Shown: positions 6,499 to 14,101 of the stretch, piece after piece
How positions within the stretch are numbered: position 1 is the first letter of the stretch
How the letters are laid out: each line of letters starts with the position of its first letter
Assembly: GCA_029268645.1 (NCBI GenBank)
Contig: JAQWNI010000127.1
Coordinates: 1-39,715, forward strand
Direction of reading: 5' to 3'
Length of the DNA stretch: 39,715 bases
DNA from: Myxococcota bacterium
GTDB lineage: Bacteria > Myxococcota_A > UBA9160 > UBA4427
Made by a program: the position numbers and the translations under genes
Notes under the pieces: model-generated
Told to the model about the DNA's origin: nothing
Databases searched by the model: none
Seen by the model: the letters and a program-made list of their open reading frames with translations, nothing else

Positions 6499-8213
6499 GT
6501 GAAACCACAAACCCTGCCTCTGCGGAGACGAGCTTCGCAGAGCTCTTTCAATCAACGTCCCAAGCGGTCAAAGAAGGTGAGATCGCCCAGGGAAAAGTTC
6601 TGGCCATCGATAACGACTATGTCACGGTGGACGTGGGCTTTAAATCAGAAGGCCAGGTTCAGACCTGGGAGTTCATGGATGACGATGGAACCATCCAGAT
6701 CGCGGTGGGCGACATCGTCGAGGTGCTGATCGAAGATGCCGAGGACGAGGACGGTCGGGTTGTCCTGTCCAAGGAAAAAGCCGAACGCCTGAAGGTCTGG
6801 GAAGACATCAGTCAAGCCTACGAAAGCGACCAAGCGGTCGAAGGCACGATCGTGGCGCGGGTCAAGGGCGGTCTTTCGGTCGATATCGGCGTCAAGGCCT
6901 TTTTGCCGGGTTCCCAAGTGGACCTTCGCCCAGTCCGCAATCTTGATGGCATGATGGGTGAGCGGACCAAGTTTAAAATCATCAAATTCAACAAGCGTCG
7001 AGGTAACATTGTTCTCTCGCGCCGGGCTCTCTTGGAGACCGAGCGCAAGCGCATGCGGGCGGACACGCTTTCGACGCTGGAGCCCGACCAGATTCTCGAT
7101 GGGGTCATCAAGAATTTGACCGATTACGGTGCCTTTATTGATCTCGGTGGAATCGACGGCCTTTTGCACATTACGGACATGTCCTGGGGTCGGATCAATC
7201 ACCCCAGCGAGTTGTTCAATGTAGGCGATGAAATCAAGGTCAAGGTTCTCAAGTTCGATGAGGACAGCGAACGGGTTTCGCTTGGACTTAAGCAGATTCA
7301 GCCTGACCCGTGGGTCGACGCGGCCCTTCGCTATCCCCTGGGTAAGCGTCTTGAGGGGAAGGTCGTTTCGTTGACCGACTACGGAGCTTTCATTGAGCTG
7401 GAAGCCGGGATCGAGGGGTTGGTTCACGTCTCGGAAATGTCATGGACTAAGCGAATCAAGCATCCCTCCAAGGTGGTCGCCATCGGAGATGATGTGGAAG
7501 CCGTGGTCCTCGATGTTGATGAGCGTAATCGAAAGATCTCTCTGGGGATGAAGCAGATCGAGGATAATCCCTGGACGGTGATCGAGGCTCAGTATCCGCT
7601 GGGTAGTCGCGTCAAGGGAACGGTTCGAAATATCACCAACTTTGGTGTCTTCGTTGGCTTGGACGAGGGGATCGACGGATTGGTGCATGTTTCGGATATT
7701 TCTTGGACCGAACAAATCAAGCATCCCGGCGAGAAGTTCGAGAAAGGTGACGAGGTTGAGGCCATCGTTCTGAAGATCGACAAGGAGAGCGAGAAGTTCT
7801 CCCTGGGGATCAAGCAGCTCGAAGCCAACCCGTGGGATGAAATCCAGCGCAAGTATCCCATCGGGAGCGAAGTCACGGGTCCCGTGACGAGCGTGGCCGA
7901 CTTCGGGGTATTTGTTCGACTGGGCGACGGGATCGACGGACTCGTGTACAGCTCTGAGCTTGCTCAGGAGCGCGTCGAAAATCCCGCCGAGACGTTCCAG
8001 GAAGGCCAGGAAATTACTGCACTCGTGGTCAAGGTTGACCCCGCTGAGCAGAAAATTTCTCTGTCAATCCGAGCGGTCAACGACAAGGCCGAGCGAAAGG
8101 TGCTGCAAGAACTTGCGGCCCAGCAGTCGCAGAGCCAGACGACAACGCTCGGAGACCTCTTGGCTGAAAAGTTGGCGCAAAAGACGGACGATGACGGTTC
8201 GGCTGAGGAGTAG
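6495..8213 (+). CDS. rpsA: 30S ribosomal protein S1
   Basis: S1 binds mRNA on the small ribosomal subunit and helps start translation. The 572-residue protein contains six S1 (OB-fold) repeats at about residues 29-93, 114-176, 199-267, 285-354, 372-441 and 459-526. The first two are divergent as usual; repeats 3-6 show the classic pattern such as LTDYGAFIDL, then DGLLHITDMSW, then VSLGLKQI. The C-terminus is an acidic tail. The length and six-repeat layout match proteobacterial S1. The ATG overlaps the tyrA stop; ihfB follows after 66 bases. Confidence 0.97.
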   Translation: MSETTNPASAETSFAELFQSTSQAVKEGEIAQGKVLAIDNDYVTVDVGFKSEGQVQTWEFMDDDGTIQIAVGDIVEVLIEDAEDEDGRVVLSKEKAERLKVWEDISQAYESDQAVEGTIVARVKGGLSVDIGVKAFLPGSQVDLRPVRNLDGMMGERTKFKIIKFNKRRGNIVLSRRALLETERKRMRADTLSTLEPDQILDGVIKNLTDYGAFIDLGGIDGLLHITDMSWGRINHPSELFNVGDEIKVKVLKFDEDSERVSLGLKQIQPDPWVDAALRYPLGKRLEGKVVSLTDYGAFIELEAGIEGLVHVSEMSWTKRIKHPSKVVAIGDDVEAVVLDVDERNRKISLGMKQIEDNPWTVIEAQYPLGSRVKGTVRNITNFGVFVGLDEGIDGLVHVSDISWTEQIKHPGEKFEKGDEVEAIVLKIDKESEKFSLGIKQLEANPWDEIQRKYPIGSEVTGPVTSVADFGVFVRLGDGIDGLVYSSELAQERVENPAETFQEGQEITALVVKVDPAEQKISLSIRAVNDKAERKVLQELAAQQSQSQTTTLGDLLAEKLAQKTDDDGSAEE

Positions 8214-8227
8214 AACAACGGCTTGAT

Positions 8228-8259
8228 GGTCGGTGGGGACGAGGAGGTCCCCACCGGCT
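8228..8259 (+). promoter_or_regulatory. Strong hairpin between rpsA and ihfB
   Basis: CGGTGGGGAC (8231-8240) and GTCCCCACCG (8247-8256) are perfectly complementary around a GAGGAG loop; wobble pairs can lengthen the stem by about three. No T-run follows, so it is not a classic terminator. It could protect the rpsA 3' end, mark an RNA processing site or damp transcription into ihfB. The loop sequence resembles a Shine-Dalgarno site, but no start codon follows at a suitable distance. Confidence 0.55.
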
Positions 8260-8279
8260 GTCCCAATCCGGGGAGTGAG

Positions 8280-8624
8280 ATGACCAAGAGCGGTTTGATC
8301 GAAGAAGTGGCCAAGCGGACGCCGCATATCTCGAAGAAGGACACCGAGGTTGTGGTCAATACGATCTTTGATTCGATGATCGAGTCGTTGAGGGGAGGCG
8401 AGCGCATCGAGATTCGGGGCTTTGGGAGCTTTCAAGTAAAGCTTCGAGAAGCGAGGGAAGGTCGAAATCCGAAAACCGGTGAACCGGTTCACATCAGTGC
8501 AAAGCGAACGCCCTTCTTTAAAGTGGGTAAAGAATTGAAGGAGATGGTCGACGGCGCTCCGTCTATTTCCGATGAGTCGGATGATGAGGAAGCCGAGGCG
8601 AGCCATCACGAAGCCACGGCCTGA
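8280..8624 (+). CDS. ihfB: Integration host factor beta subunit / HU-family protein
   Basis: This is a small DNA-bending nucleoid protein of the HU/IHF family. The body starts MTKSGLIEEVAKRTPHISKK and carries the family signature IEIRGFGSFQVK, then the DNA-intercalating arm GRNPKTGEPV, and ends in an acidic, His-rich tail not needed for the fold. The 114-residue start at ATG 8280 is preceded by GGGGAG and matches the normal family N-terminus; a longer frame from 8223 would run through the hairpin and is rejected. The position after rpsA is the classic ihfB location, which favours IHF-beta over HU. Confidence 0.93.
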   Translation: MTKSGLIEEVAKRTPHISKKDTEVVVNTIFDSMIESLRGGERIEIRGFGSFQVKLREAREGRNPKTGEPVHISAKRTPFFKVGKELKEMVDGAPSISDESDDEEAEASHHEATA

Positions 8625-8643
8625 TGGGGCACGGAGCGGCCTA

Positions 8644-8964
8644 ATGAAGACATTCCGAAGAAGTTTGCTTCTGCTGGTCTTTGTGGCGTTGCTGATCGTG
8701 GGCTGGCGGTTTGCTCATCAGAATGAGAGTGCGGTCAGCGTGCACTACCTCTTTGGGCAGACGTCGGAGACGGCTCTTTGGAAAGTGCTGGGCCTCGCGA
8801 CTGGGGCCGGGTCCGCTTGTGTTGCGCTGGTGATGGGGTGGGCGTTGCTGCGGGCACGCTTCGAGGCGCGGGGGTACCGCAAGAAGATGCTGGCCTTTGA
8901 AAGCGAGGTGCACCAATTGCGCCACCTACCCGCCTCGGGAGGAAAGAAGGCCGGGAAGGGATAG
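8644..8964 (+). CDS. lapA: LapA-family membrane protein (DUF1049)
   Basis: This is a small inner-membrane protein of 106 residues with two predicted membrane segments (about residues 7-24 and 44-68), followed by a basic, coiled-coil-prone helix (RARFEARGYRKKMLAFESEV). That layout is typical of LapA (DUF1049). LapA partners with LapB, which in E. coli controls LpxC turnover and therefore lipopolysaccharide synthesis. The gene lies 19 bases after ihfB and before a TPR gene, matching the rpsA-ihfB-lapA-lapB order known from gamma-proteobacteria. An upstream extension in the same frame overlaps ihfB and lacks family character. Confidence 0.82.
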   Translation: MKTFRRSLLLLVFVALLIVGWRFAHQNESAVSVHYLFGQTSETALWKVLGLATGAGSACVALVMGWALLRARFEARGYRKKMLAFESEVHQLRHLPASGGKKAGKG

Positions 8965-9130
8965 AGCGAGGTGATTGGAAAGCATTGAGAAGTCGCCCAG
9001 GCGGAGCGAGGAGAGGCCTGGACCTCGGTCGGGGATTGAGCCTCGTGGGGAACGCTGCATTCGGCGGGGGCCGGAGACACGTGAATTTGAAGTGCGGGGC
9101 GCAGGCCCGTGTGCAGGCGGAGAGGGGCGC

Positions 9131-9160
9131 ATGGGCGCGGTGATGGGGTGGTTCTTCTGA
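9131..9160 (+). other. Nine-codon frame with a good ribosome site before the TPR gene
   Basis: ATG at 9131 follows GGAGAGGGG and opens the frame MGAVMGWFF, ending at TGA 9158-9160. The TPR protein frame begins beside it with LLRRDKRG. Joining the two by a one-base shift would give GWFFLRRDKRG, resembling the GWxxGRR junction after the membrane anchor of LapB proteins. It may be a leader frame, a frameshift in the gene or a sequence error. Confidence 0.35.
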
Positions 9161-10173
9161 GGCGGGACAAGCGCGGATCGAGGAAGGCTCCGGACGTTAA
9201 CGCGGTATGGGGTCGGGCCTTGGACGCGGCACTCTCCGATGACCTTGAAAGTGCGGACTCGCACCTGACGACGCTCGTCCAAGATCAGGACCCGGGCCCC
9301 GAGGTCTATCGACTCCTTGGCCGGGTGGCCCGTGAGCGGGGTGATGTCCGGCGCGCTGTTCAGATTCATCAGGCACTGGTTTTAAGGCGCGACTTAAGCG
9401 CGGCCGATCGCATCGATTCGCTGAACGAGTTGGGTCGTAGTCTCGAATCTTCGGGCGAATTTGACCGGGCTCTGGCAGCCCATCACGAAGTGTTGGCTCA
9501 TGACCGACACAATCGAATTGCGCTTGAGGCCGCCGAGCGGATGCTTAGCCAGCGGGGAGACCTGGAAGCGGCCTGGGCTCTGAAGAAGCGTCGGGGTCGT
9601 GTCGAAGGCTTTCGGGATCGACTGGGTGAGGCAGAGCTTTTGTGCGCGATCGCGGATTCCTCGCTTGTCTTGGGCGAAAGGCGCCGAGCAAAGCGGGCGA
9701 TGGGTAGAGCCCTTCGAGCCTCTCCAACTCTCGCCGCGGCATGGAAACTGAAAGCCCAGCACGGGAGGCGGAGCCGTCGTGCACTGAAAAGCTGGGGCCG
9801 TTGGCTTGAAAATGAATTGGAGCCCAATCCGGAGGATCTCGCCGAGGCCGAGGTCGCCTTCACCAATGCGGGTCGAGCCAAAGAATGGCTTCAGGCTCTC
9901 AAGGCTCAAATCGAAAAGCGGCCCGCTGAGCCCGCTTTGTGGCGAGCCCTGGGTCGAGGGCTTGCTGGGAGCGGCGGCTCAGACTCTCGAGAGACCGTGG
10001 GACGGCTGATCGAGAAGCTCAGTGATCGAGATTCTGCCATGCGGGCTCTTCAGAGTGTCTTGGTTGAGACTGATGTGGATGACATGGAGGTGATTTCTCG
10101 ATACTGCGATTGGATTGACCGCTGCAGCGACGACGGACGAGGCAGCGAGCCCGCAGTCCAGGAGAAAGACTGA
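9148..10173 (+). CDS. LapB-like tetratricopeptide repeat protein, divergent
   Basis: The protein is made of TPR-like helical pairs (for example EVYRLLGRVARERGDVRRAV, then NELGRSLESSGEFDRALAAH) in the arrangement of LapB/YciM. LapB is a membrane-anchored adaptor that brings LpxC to FtsH. Here the N-terminal membrane helix of LapB is not present in frame, and the C-terminal rubredoxin-like CxxC pairs are missing; only RYCDWIDRC remains. The start is uncertain: GTG 9148 is chosen, GTG 9109 is also possible, and a frameshift near 9157 may separate it from ATG 9131. The stop overlaps the mutS start by one base. Confidence 0.65.
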   Translation: MVLLRRDKRGSRKAPDVNAVWGRALDAALSDDLESADSHLTTLVQDQDPGPEVYRLLGRVARERGDVRRAVQIHQALVLRRDLSAADRIDSLNELGRSLESSGEFDRALAAHHEVLAHDRHNRIALEAAERMLSQRGDLEAAWALKKRRGRVEGFRDRLGEAELLCAIADSSLVLGERRRAKRAMGRALRASPTLAAAWKLKAQHGRRSRRALKSWGRWLENELEPNPEDLAEAEVAFTNAGRAKEWLQALKAQIEKRPAEPALWRALGRGLAGSGGSDSRETVGRLIEKLSDRDSAMRALQSVLVETDVDDMEVISRYCDWIDRCSDDGRGSEPAVQEKD

Positions 10174-12875
10174 TGGCTTCGGCGCTTGAAACGCCCATGA
10201 TGAAACAGTTTCTCGCCATCAAGGCGCGTTACCCCGATTCGATTGTTTTTTATCGAATGGGCGATTTTTACGAAATGTTTTTGACGGACGCCGAAGTGGC
10301 CGCACCCTTGCTCGACATTGCCTTAACGACCCGTGACAAGGGCAAGGCCGACGCAGTGCCGATGTGCGGTATCCCTGTCCACAGTGCGGATCAGTACATC
10401 AAACAGCTTGCTGGGTTGGGCCACCGCGTGGCGATTTGCGAGCAGGTCGAGGACCCAAAACAGCTGGGTGGCCGGCGTTTGGTCAAGCGCGATGTCGTGG
10501 AAGTGGTCACGCCTGGTCTGGTGGGGGATCCGGACGGCTTGGACGGACGCCTTGAGGTCTCTCTGGCGGCGCTTGACCTTGCTGGGGAAGGCCAGCCGGC
10601 TGCCCTCGCGGTTCTTGATGCGTCAACGGGAGATTTCCGAGCCACGAGCATCGAGGCGGAAGAGGGGGGTGGGCTCCCGGCGGCCCTCCTTGAGGAGCTG
10701 GAGAGGGTCGCGCCTCGCGAAATTTTGGTGGCTCGATCCCACGCGGAAACCGTACGCAGTCGATTAGTTGATCGTTTGCCGGAGTGTGCAGTAACCACTG
10801 TGGAAGACGAAGATTTTTCCACAGGAGGCCTGCCGGTCAAGCCGGAAGGCTATGTGGAACTTTCCGAAGCGCTTGGCAAGCGTCCCGCAGCAGCCTTGCT
10901 TCGCTATTTGGGGACCAATCAGCCATCTGCTCTCGCGCATGCGCCGCGGATTCGTCGTTACGAACTACTCGATACCGTCGTAATCGACGCCGCGACCCGA
11001 AACCATCTCGAACTCTTTGAGAACTCGGAGGATCGAGGCCGCAACGGAACGCTCATGCAGTTGCTGGATAGAACATGCTGCGCGTTAGGGGCTCGACGTT
11101 TGGCTCGCTGGATTGCGTATCCATTACGGTCTCCTGATGAGATTCTTGTCCGCCAAGGGGCGGTCTCTTGGTTGGTCGAGCACGACCGGGTTCGCGCGCA
11201 CCTTCGTGAAGCGATGGCCGGCGTCCGGGACCTCGAACGCTTACTTGCGAAAGCGGCCCGGCCTACCGCAGTTCCACGAGACCTTGGTGCGCTGCGAAAC
11301 GCTTTGAAGGCGCTGCCGGACGTGGTGTTGGCGCTCAAGGTGGGTGAAGGCTCGCTTTTTGAGTCGAATCAGGCAGCGGGCGCTTCGCCTCCGTCAGGTA
11401 TCGTGGCCCCAGAACCGGTACCCGTCCTGGCTGGGCGCCTAGAGGAGGCCTTGATCGATGATCCGCCGGTGATCGCGAAGGGCTCGCGGGGAGCCAATGA
11501 GTCAGGCTACGTGCGCCAAGGCTTTCGGAGTGATTTGGATGGCATTCATGAGAGTGCCCGCAAGGGGCGTGAGTGGATTGCCGGCCTTGAAGCGAGTGAA
11601 CGAGAGCGCAGCGGTATCGCGGCATTGAAGGTGCGGTATCACCCGGTTCATGGCTATTCGCTAGAAGTCTCGAAAACGCAGCTCGATAAGGTTCCTGACA
11701 ACTACGAACGAAAGCAGACCTTGGCCAACGTCGAGCGCTTTACGACGGAAGCTTTGCGCGAAATTGAAGGGACTGTAATGGGTGCGGCGGAGCGGGCCGC
11801 GGCACTTGAACGCGAGATTTTCGAGTCTCTGCGTCAGGAGGTGGTGGCCGCAGCGACCCCAATCCGTGCCGCAGCAGATCGTGTCGCGACGTTGGATGCG
11901 CTGGCGAGCCTAGCCGATGTTGGACGACGCGAGGCGTGGATCGCACCGACGGTAGACGACGGAGACCGTCTGGAGATTCGCGAAGGGCGTCACCCTGTAG
12001 TCGAGTCAAATCTGAGAGGAGGCGGCGGGGATGGTTTTGTTCCCAATGACACTCTTCTCGATCGAAAAGAAACACGCATTCTGCTTCTGACCGGGCCCAA
12101 TATGTCCGGTAAGAGTACTTACCTCCGGCAGGTGGCTGTGATTACGCTGATGGCTCAAGTTGGGAGTTTCGTTCCGGCGGCTTGGGCACGGGTAGGTGTG
12201 GTCGATCGTATTTTTACGCGTGTTGGGGCTTCTGATCGGCTATCCCGGGGTGAGTCGACCTTTATGGTCGAGATGAGAGAAACCGCCGAGATCCTTCGTC
12301 TGGCCTCAAGTCGGAGTCTGATCATTCTTGACGAGATTGGCCGGGGGACGAGCACGTTCGATGGTTTGTCTATTGCTTGGGCGGTGGCGGAGTACCTCCA
12401 CGAAACACCGGGTCTTGAGGCGCGCACTCTATTCGCGACGCACTATCACGAACTGATCCAACTCGCAGAAGAGTTTCGACATATCGACAACGCCCACTTT
12501 GAGGTGCGGGAATGGCAAGATGAAGTCGTATTCCTCCGTCGACTCATTCAGGGGGGAGCGAACCGCTCCTACGGAATCCAAGTCGGTAAGCTGGCCGGGC
12601 TGCCCACGCCGGTGGTGGCGCGAGCGCGAGAAATCTTGAGCCAATTGGAGCAGGGTGAACGTCGCACGAGCGGATCTCTGTCTGGGGATGGGCCTGATGG
12701 GCGCGGTCAACTCCCTCTGGCGCTTGGTCGGGAAGATTTCTCTCTGCCTGAAAGACGCGCCGAGTCTGATGTCCTCAAAGAGCTTGCCGAGTCGGATCCT
12801 AATCGAATGACGCCCATGGACGCTCTCGCGGCGCTCACCCGGTGGCGAGCGAAGCTGGAGGCGGACGAGTCGTGA
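10173..12875 (+). CDS. mutS: DNA mismatch repair protein MutS
   Basis: MutS recognises base mismatches and small loops and starts repair together with MutL. The 900-residue protein shows the mismatch-binding motif FYRMGDFYEMF (Phe32-x-Glu34) in the N-terminal domain. The connector and lever domains follow, then the ATPase with Walker A GPNMSGKST (about residue 640), DEIGRGTSTFDG as Walker B, and ATHYHEL. Length and motif order are those of MutS1, not MutS2. An AGGAG site lies before the ATG, which overlaps the TPR stop (TGATG). It has no special link to the neighbouring LapB-like gene. Confidence 0.97.
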   Translation: MASALETPMMKQFLAIKARYPDSIVFYRMGDFYEMFLTDAEVAAPLLDIALTTRDKGKADAVPMCGIPVHSADQYIKQLAGLGHRVAICEQVEDPKQLGGRRLVKRDVVEVVTPGLVGDPDGLDGRLEVSLAALDLAGEGQPAALAVLDASTGDFRATSIEAEEGGGLPAALLEELERVAPREILVARSHAETVRSRLVDRLPECAVTTVEDEDFSTGGLPVKPEGYVELSEALGKRPAAALLRYLGTNQPSALAHAPRIRRYELLDTVVIDAATRNHLELFENSEDRGRNGTLMQLLDRTCCALGARRLARWIAYPLRSPDEILVRQGAVSWLVEHDRVRAHLREAMAGVRDLERLLAKAARPTAVPRDLGALRNALKALPDVVLALKVGEGSLFESNQAAGASPPSGIVAPEPVPVLAGRLEEALIDDPPVIAKGSRGANESGYVRQGFRSDLDGIHESARKGREWIAGLEASERERSGIAALKVRYHPVHGYSLEVSKTQLDKVPDNYERKQTLANVERFTTEALREIEGTVMGAAERAAALEREIFESLRQEVVAAATPIRAAADRVATLDALASLADVGRREAWIAPTVDDGDRLEIREGRHPVVESNLRGGGGDGFVPNDTLLDRKETRILLLTGPNMSGKSTYLRQVAVITLMAQVGSFVPAAWARVGVVDRIFTRVGASDRLSRGESTFMVEMRETAEILRLASSRSLIILDEIGRGTSTFDGLSIAWAVAEYLHETPGLEARTLFATHYHELIQLAEEFRHIDNAHFEVREWQDEVVFLRRLIQGGANRSYGIQVGKLAGLPTPVVARAREILSQLEQGERRTSGSLSGDGPDGRGQLPLALGREDFSLPERRAESDVLKELAESDPNRMTPMDALAALTRWRAKLEADES

Positions 12876-14101
12876 AGCCTCTCTATGATTCACTCACGCG
12901 AAGAGTTGGGCTGGCGGCCATTCTGCTTTGCGTGCCTCTGCTTCTGGGGGCGGAGCGGCCGAAAGGACTTGGAGACGTTCAGGATGTTCGGACTTGGTCG
13001 TATCCGGACTACACCCGCGTGGTGGTTGAATTGACACGCTCTGTCGATCTGGCGGAGGATGCGTTGGTCCGGCTGGCGGCTAACCAAGGCGCCGGGCGCC
13101 CCGAGCGGCTGTATGTGGACGTGCCTGGGATTTGGGTTGGGCGCCAATATGTTGACGGCTTGCCTGTTGGAGATGGTTTACTGGAAGGGGTTCGGATCGG
13201 ACAGAATACTCGCTATGCGAGCCGGATCGTGATCGACCTTCAGCGCTACGGGCACCACCGAATGTTTACTCTGCGCTCGCCTGATCGCGTGGTGATCGAC
13301 ATCTACGGTGATCGCAGGCCCGACAAGGAGCCTGGCGCGAGTCATTCCTCTTCGGCCAAGCGGCTTTCGATGGCCTCTCGTCCAATCCGTAAAGTGGTCA
13401 TTGACCCGGGTCACGGCGGGCGTGACCCGGGGGCGATTGGAGTTGGCGGCGTTCGCGAGAAAGATATTAATTTGCGTCTATCGAAGCTTCTCGCCCGCCG
13501 CCTTCGCGCTCGGTCCTTCGAGGTGGTCCTTACCCGCGAAGATGATCGGTACGTAGATTTGGAAGAAAGAACAGTGATTGCCGAGTCGGCGGGTGGGGAT
13601 CTGTTTGTGTCGATCCACGCCAATGCCGCACGAAATAAGAGTTTGAGGGGGATTGAAGTTTACTACCTGGATGCCGGCCACCGCAGACACAACCTTGATG
13701 TGGCCGCCCGGGAAAACGGCGTGCCCAGAGGCCAGCTGGATGACTTGCAGACGACGCTTTCTCGGCTTCGAGTGGCTGAGGCATCGCATCATTCCAAGAC
13801 GCTGGCGGATACGGTTCATCACGATCTGATTCACGGACTTTCTCAGACCTATTCTTCAGTCCCGGACTTGGGAGTAAAGCAGGGGCCTTTCTATGTTCTC
13901 TTTATGTCGAGCATGCCTTCGATTCTTGTAGAGACCGGCTTCTTGACCCATCGGAAGGAGTCCAAGTTGCTTCGGAGTGAGCGCTATCTCGATACGGTCG
14001 CCGCGCAGATCGCGGCAGGAATAGGACACTACCGAACCCGGAATCGTCAAATAACAGCCGAAGCAGCAGCGTCTCGTAAGGCAAGGACCGAGGCCCGATA
14101 G
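12872..14101 (+). CDS. amiC: N-acetylmuramoyl-L-alanine amidase, AmiC type
   Basis: This periplasmic zinc amidase cuts the bond between muramic acid and the stem peptide, usually for septum splitting. From the GTG start overlapping the mutS stop (GTGA), the 409-residue protein has a signal peptide (RVGLAAILLCVPLLLGA). An AMIN domain follows at about 33-150; it targets such enzymes to the septum or cell wall. The Amidase_3 domain at about 173-395 has zinc ligands His181 (DPGHGG), Glu196 (REKDIN) and His249 (SIHAN), and catalytic Glu354 (VETGF). All key residues are present. Confidence 0.93.
   Translation: MKPLYDSLTRRVGLAAILLCVPLLLGAERPKGLGDVQDVRTWSYPDYTRVVVELTRSVDLAEDALVRLAANQGAGRPERLYVDVPGIWVGRQYVDGLPVGDGLLEGVRIGQNTRYASRIVIDLQRYGHHRMFTLRSPDRVVIDIYGDRRPDKEPGASHSSSAKRLSMASRPIRKVVIDPGHGGRDPGAIGVGGVREKDINLRLSKLLARRLRARSFEVVLTREDDRYVDLEERTVIAESAGGDLFVSIHANAARNKSLRGIEVYYLDAGHRRHNLDVAARENGVPRGQLDDLQTTLSRLRVAEASHHSKTLADTVHHDLIHGLSQTYSSVPDLGVKQGPFYVLFMSSMPSILVETGFLTHRKESKLLRSERYLDTVAAQIAAGIGHYRTRNRQITAEAAASRKARTEAR

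Noticed and set aside
6645-7427. Minus-strand frame of 260 codons opposite rpsA
   Set aside because: It mirrors the repeated S1 domains and has no independent support.
8965-9130. Plus-strand frame through the lapA-TPR gap as a LapB anchor
   Set aside because: Only the last nine codons are hydrophobic; the rest is Arg/Glu/Gly-rich and does not resemble a membrane anchor.
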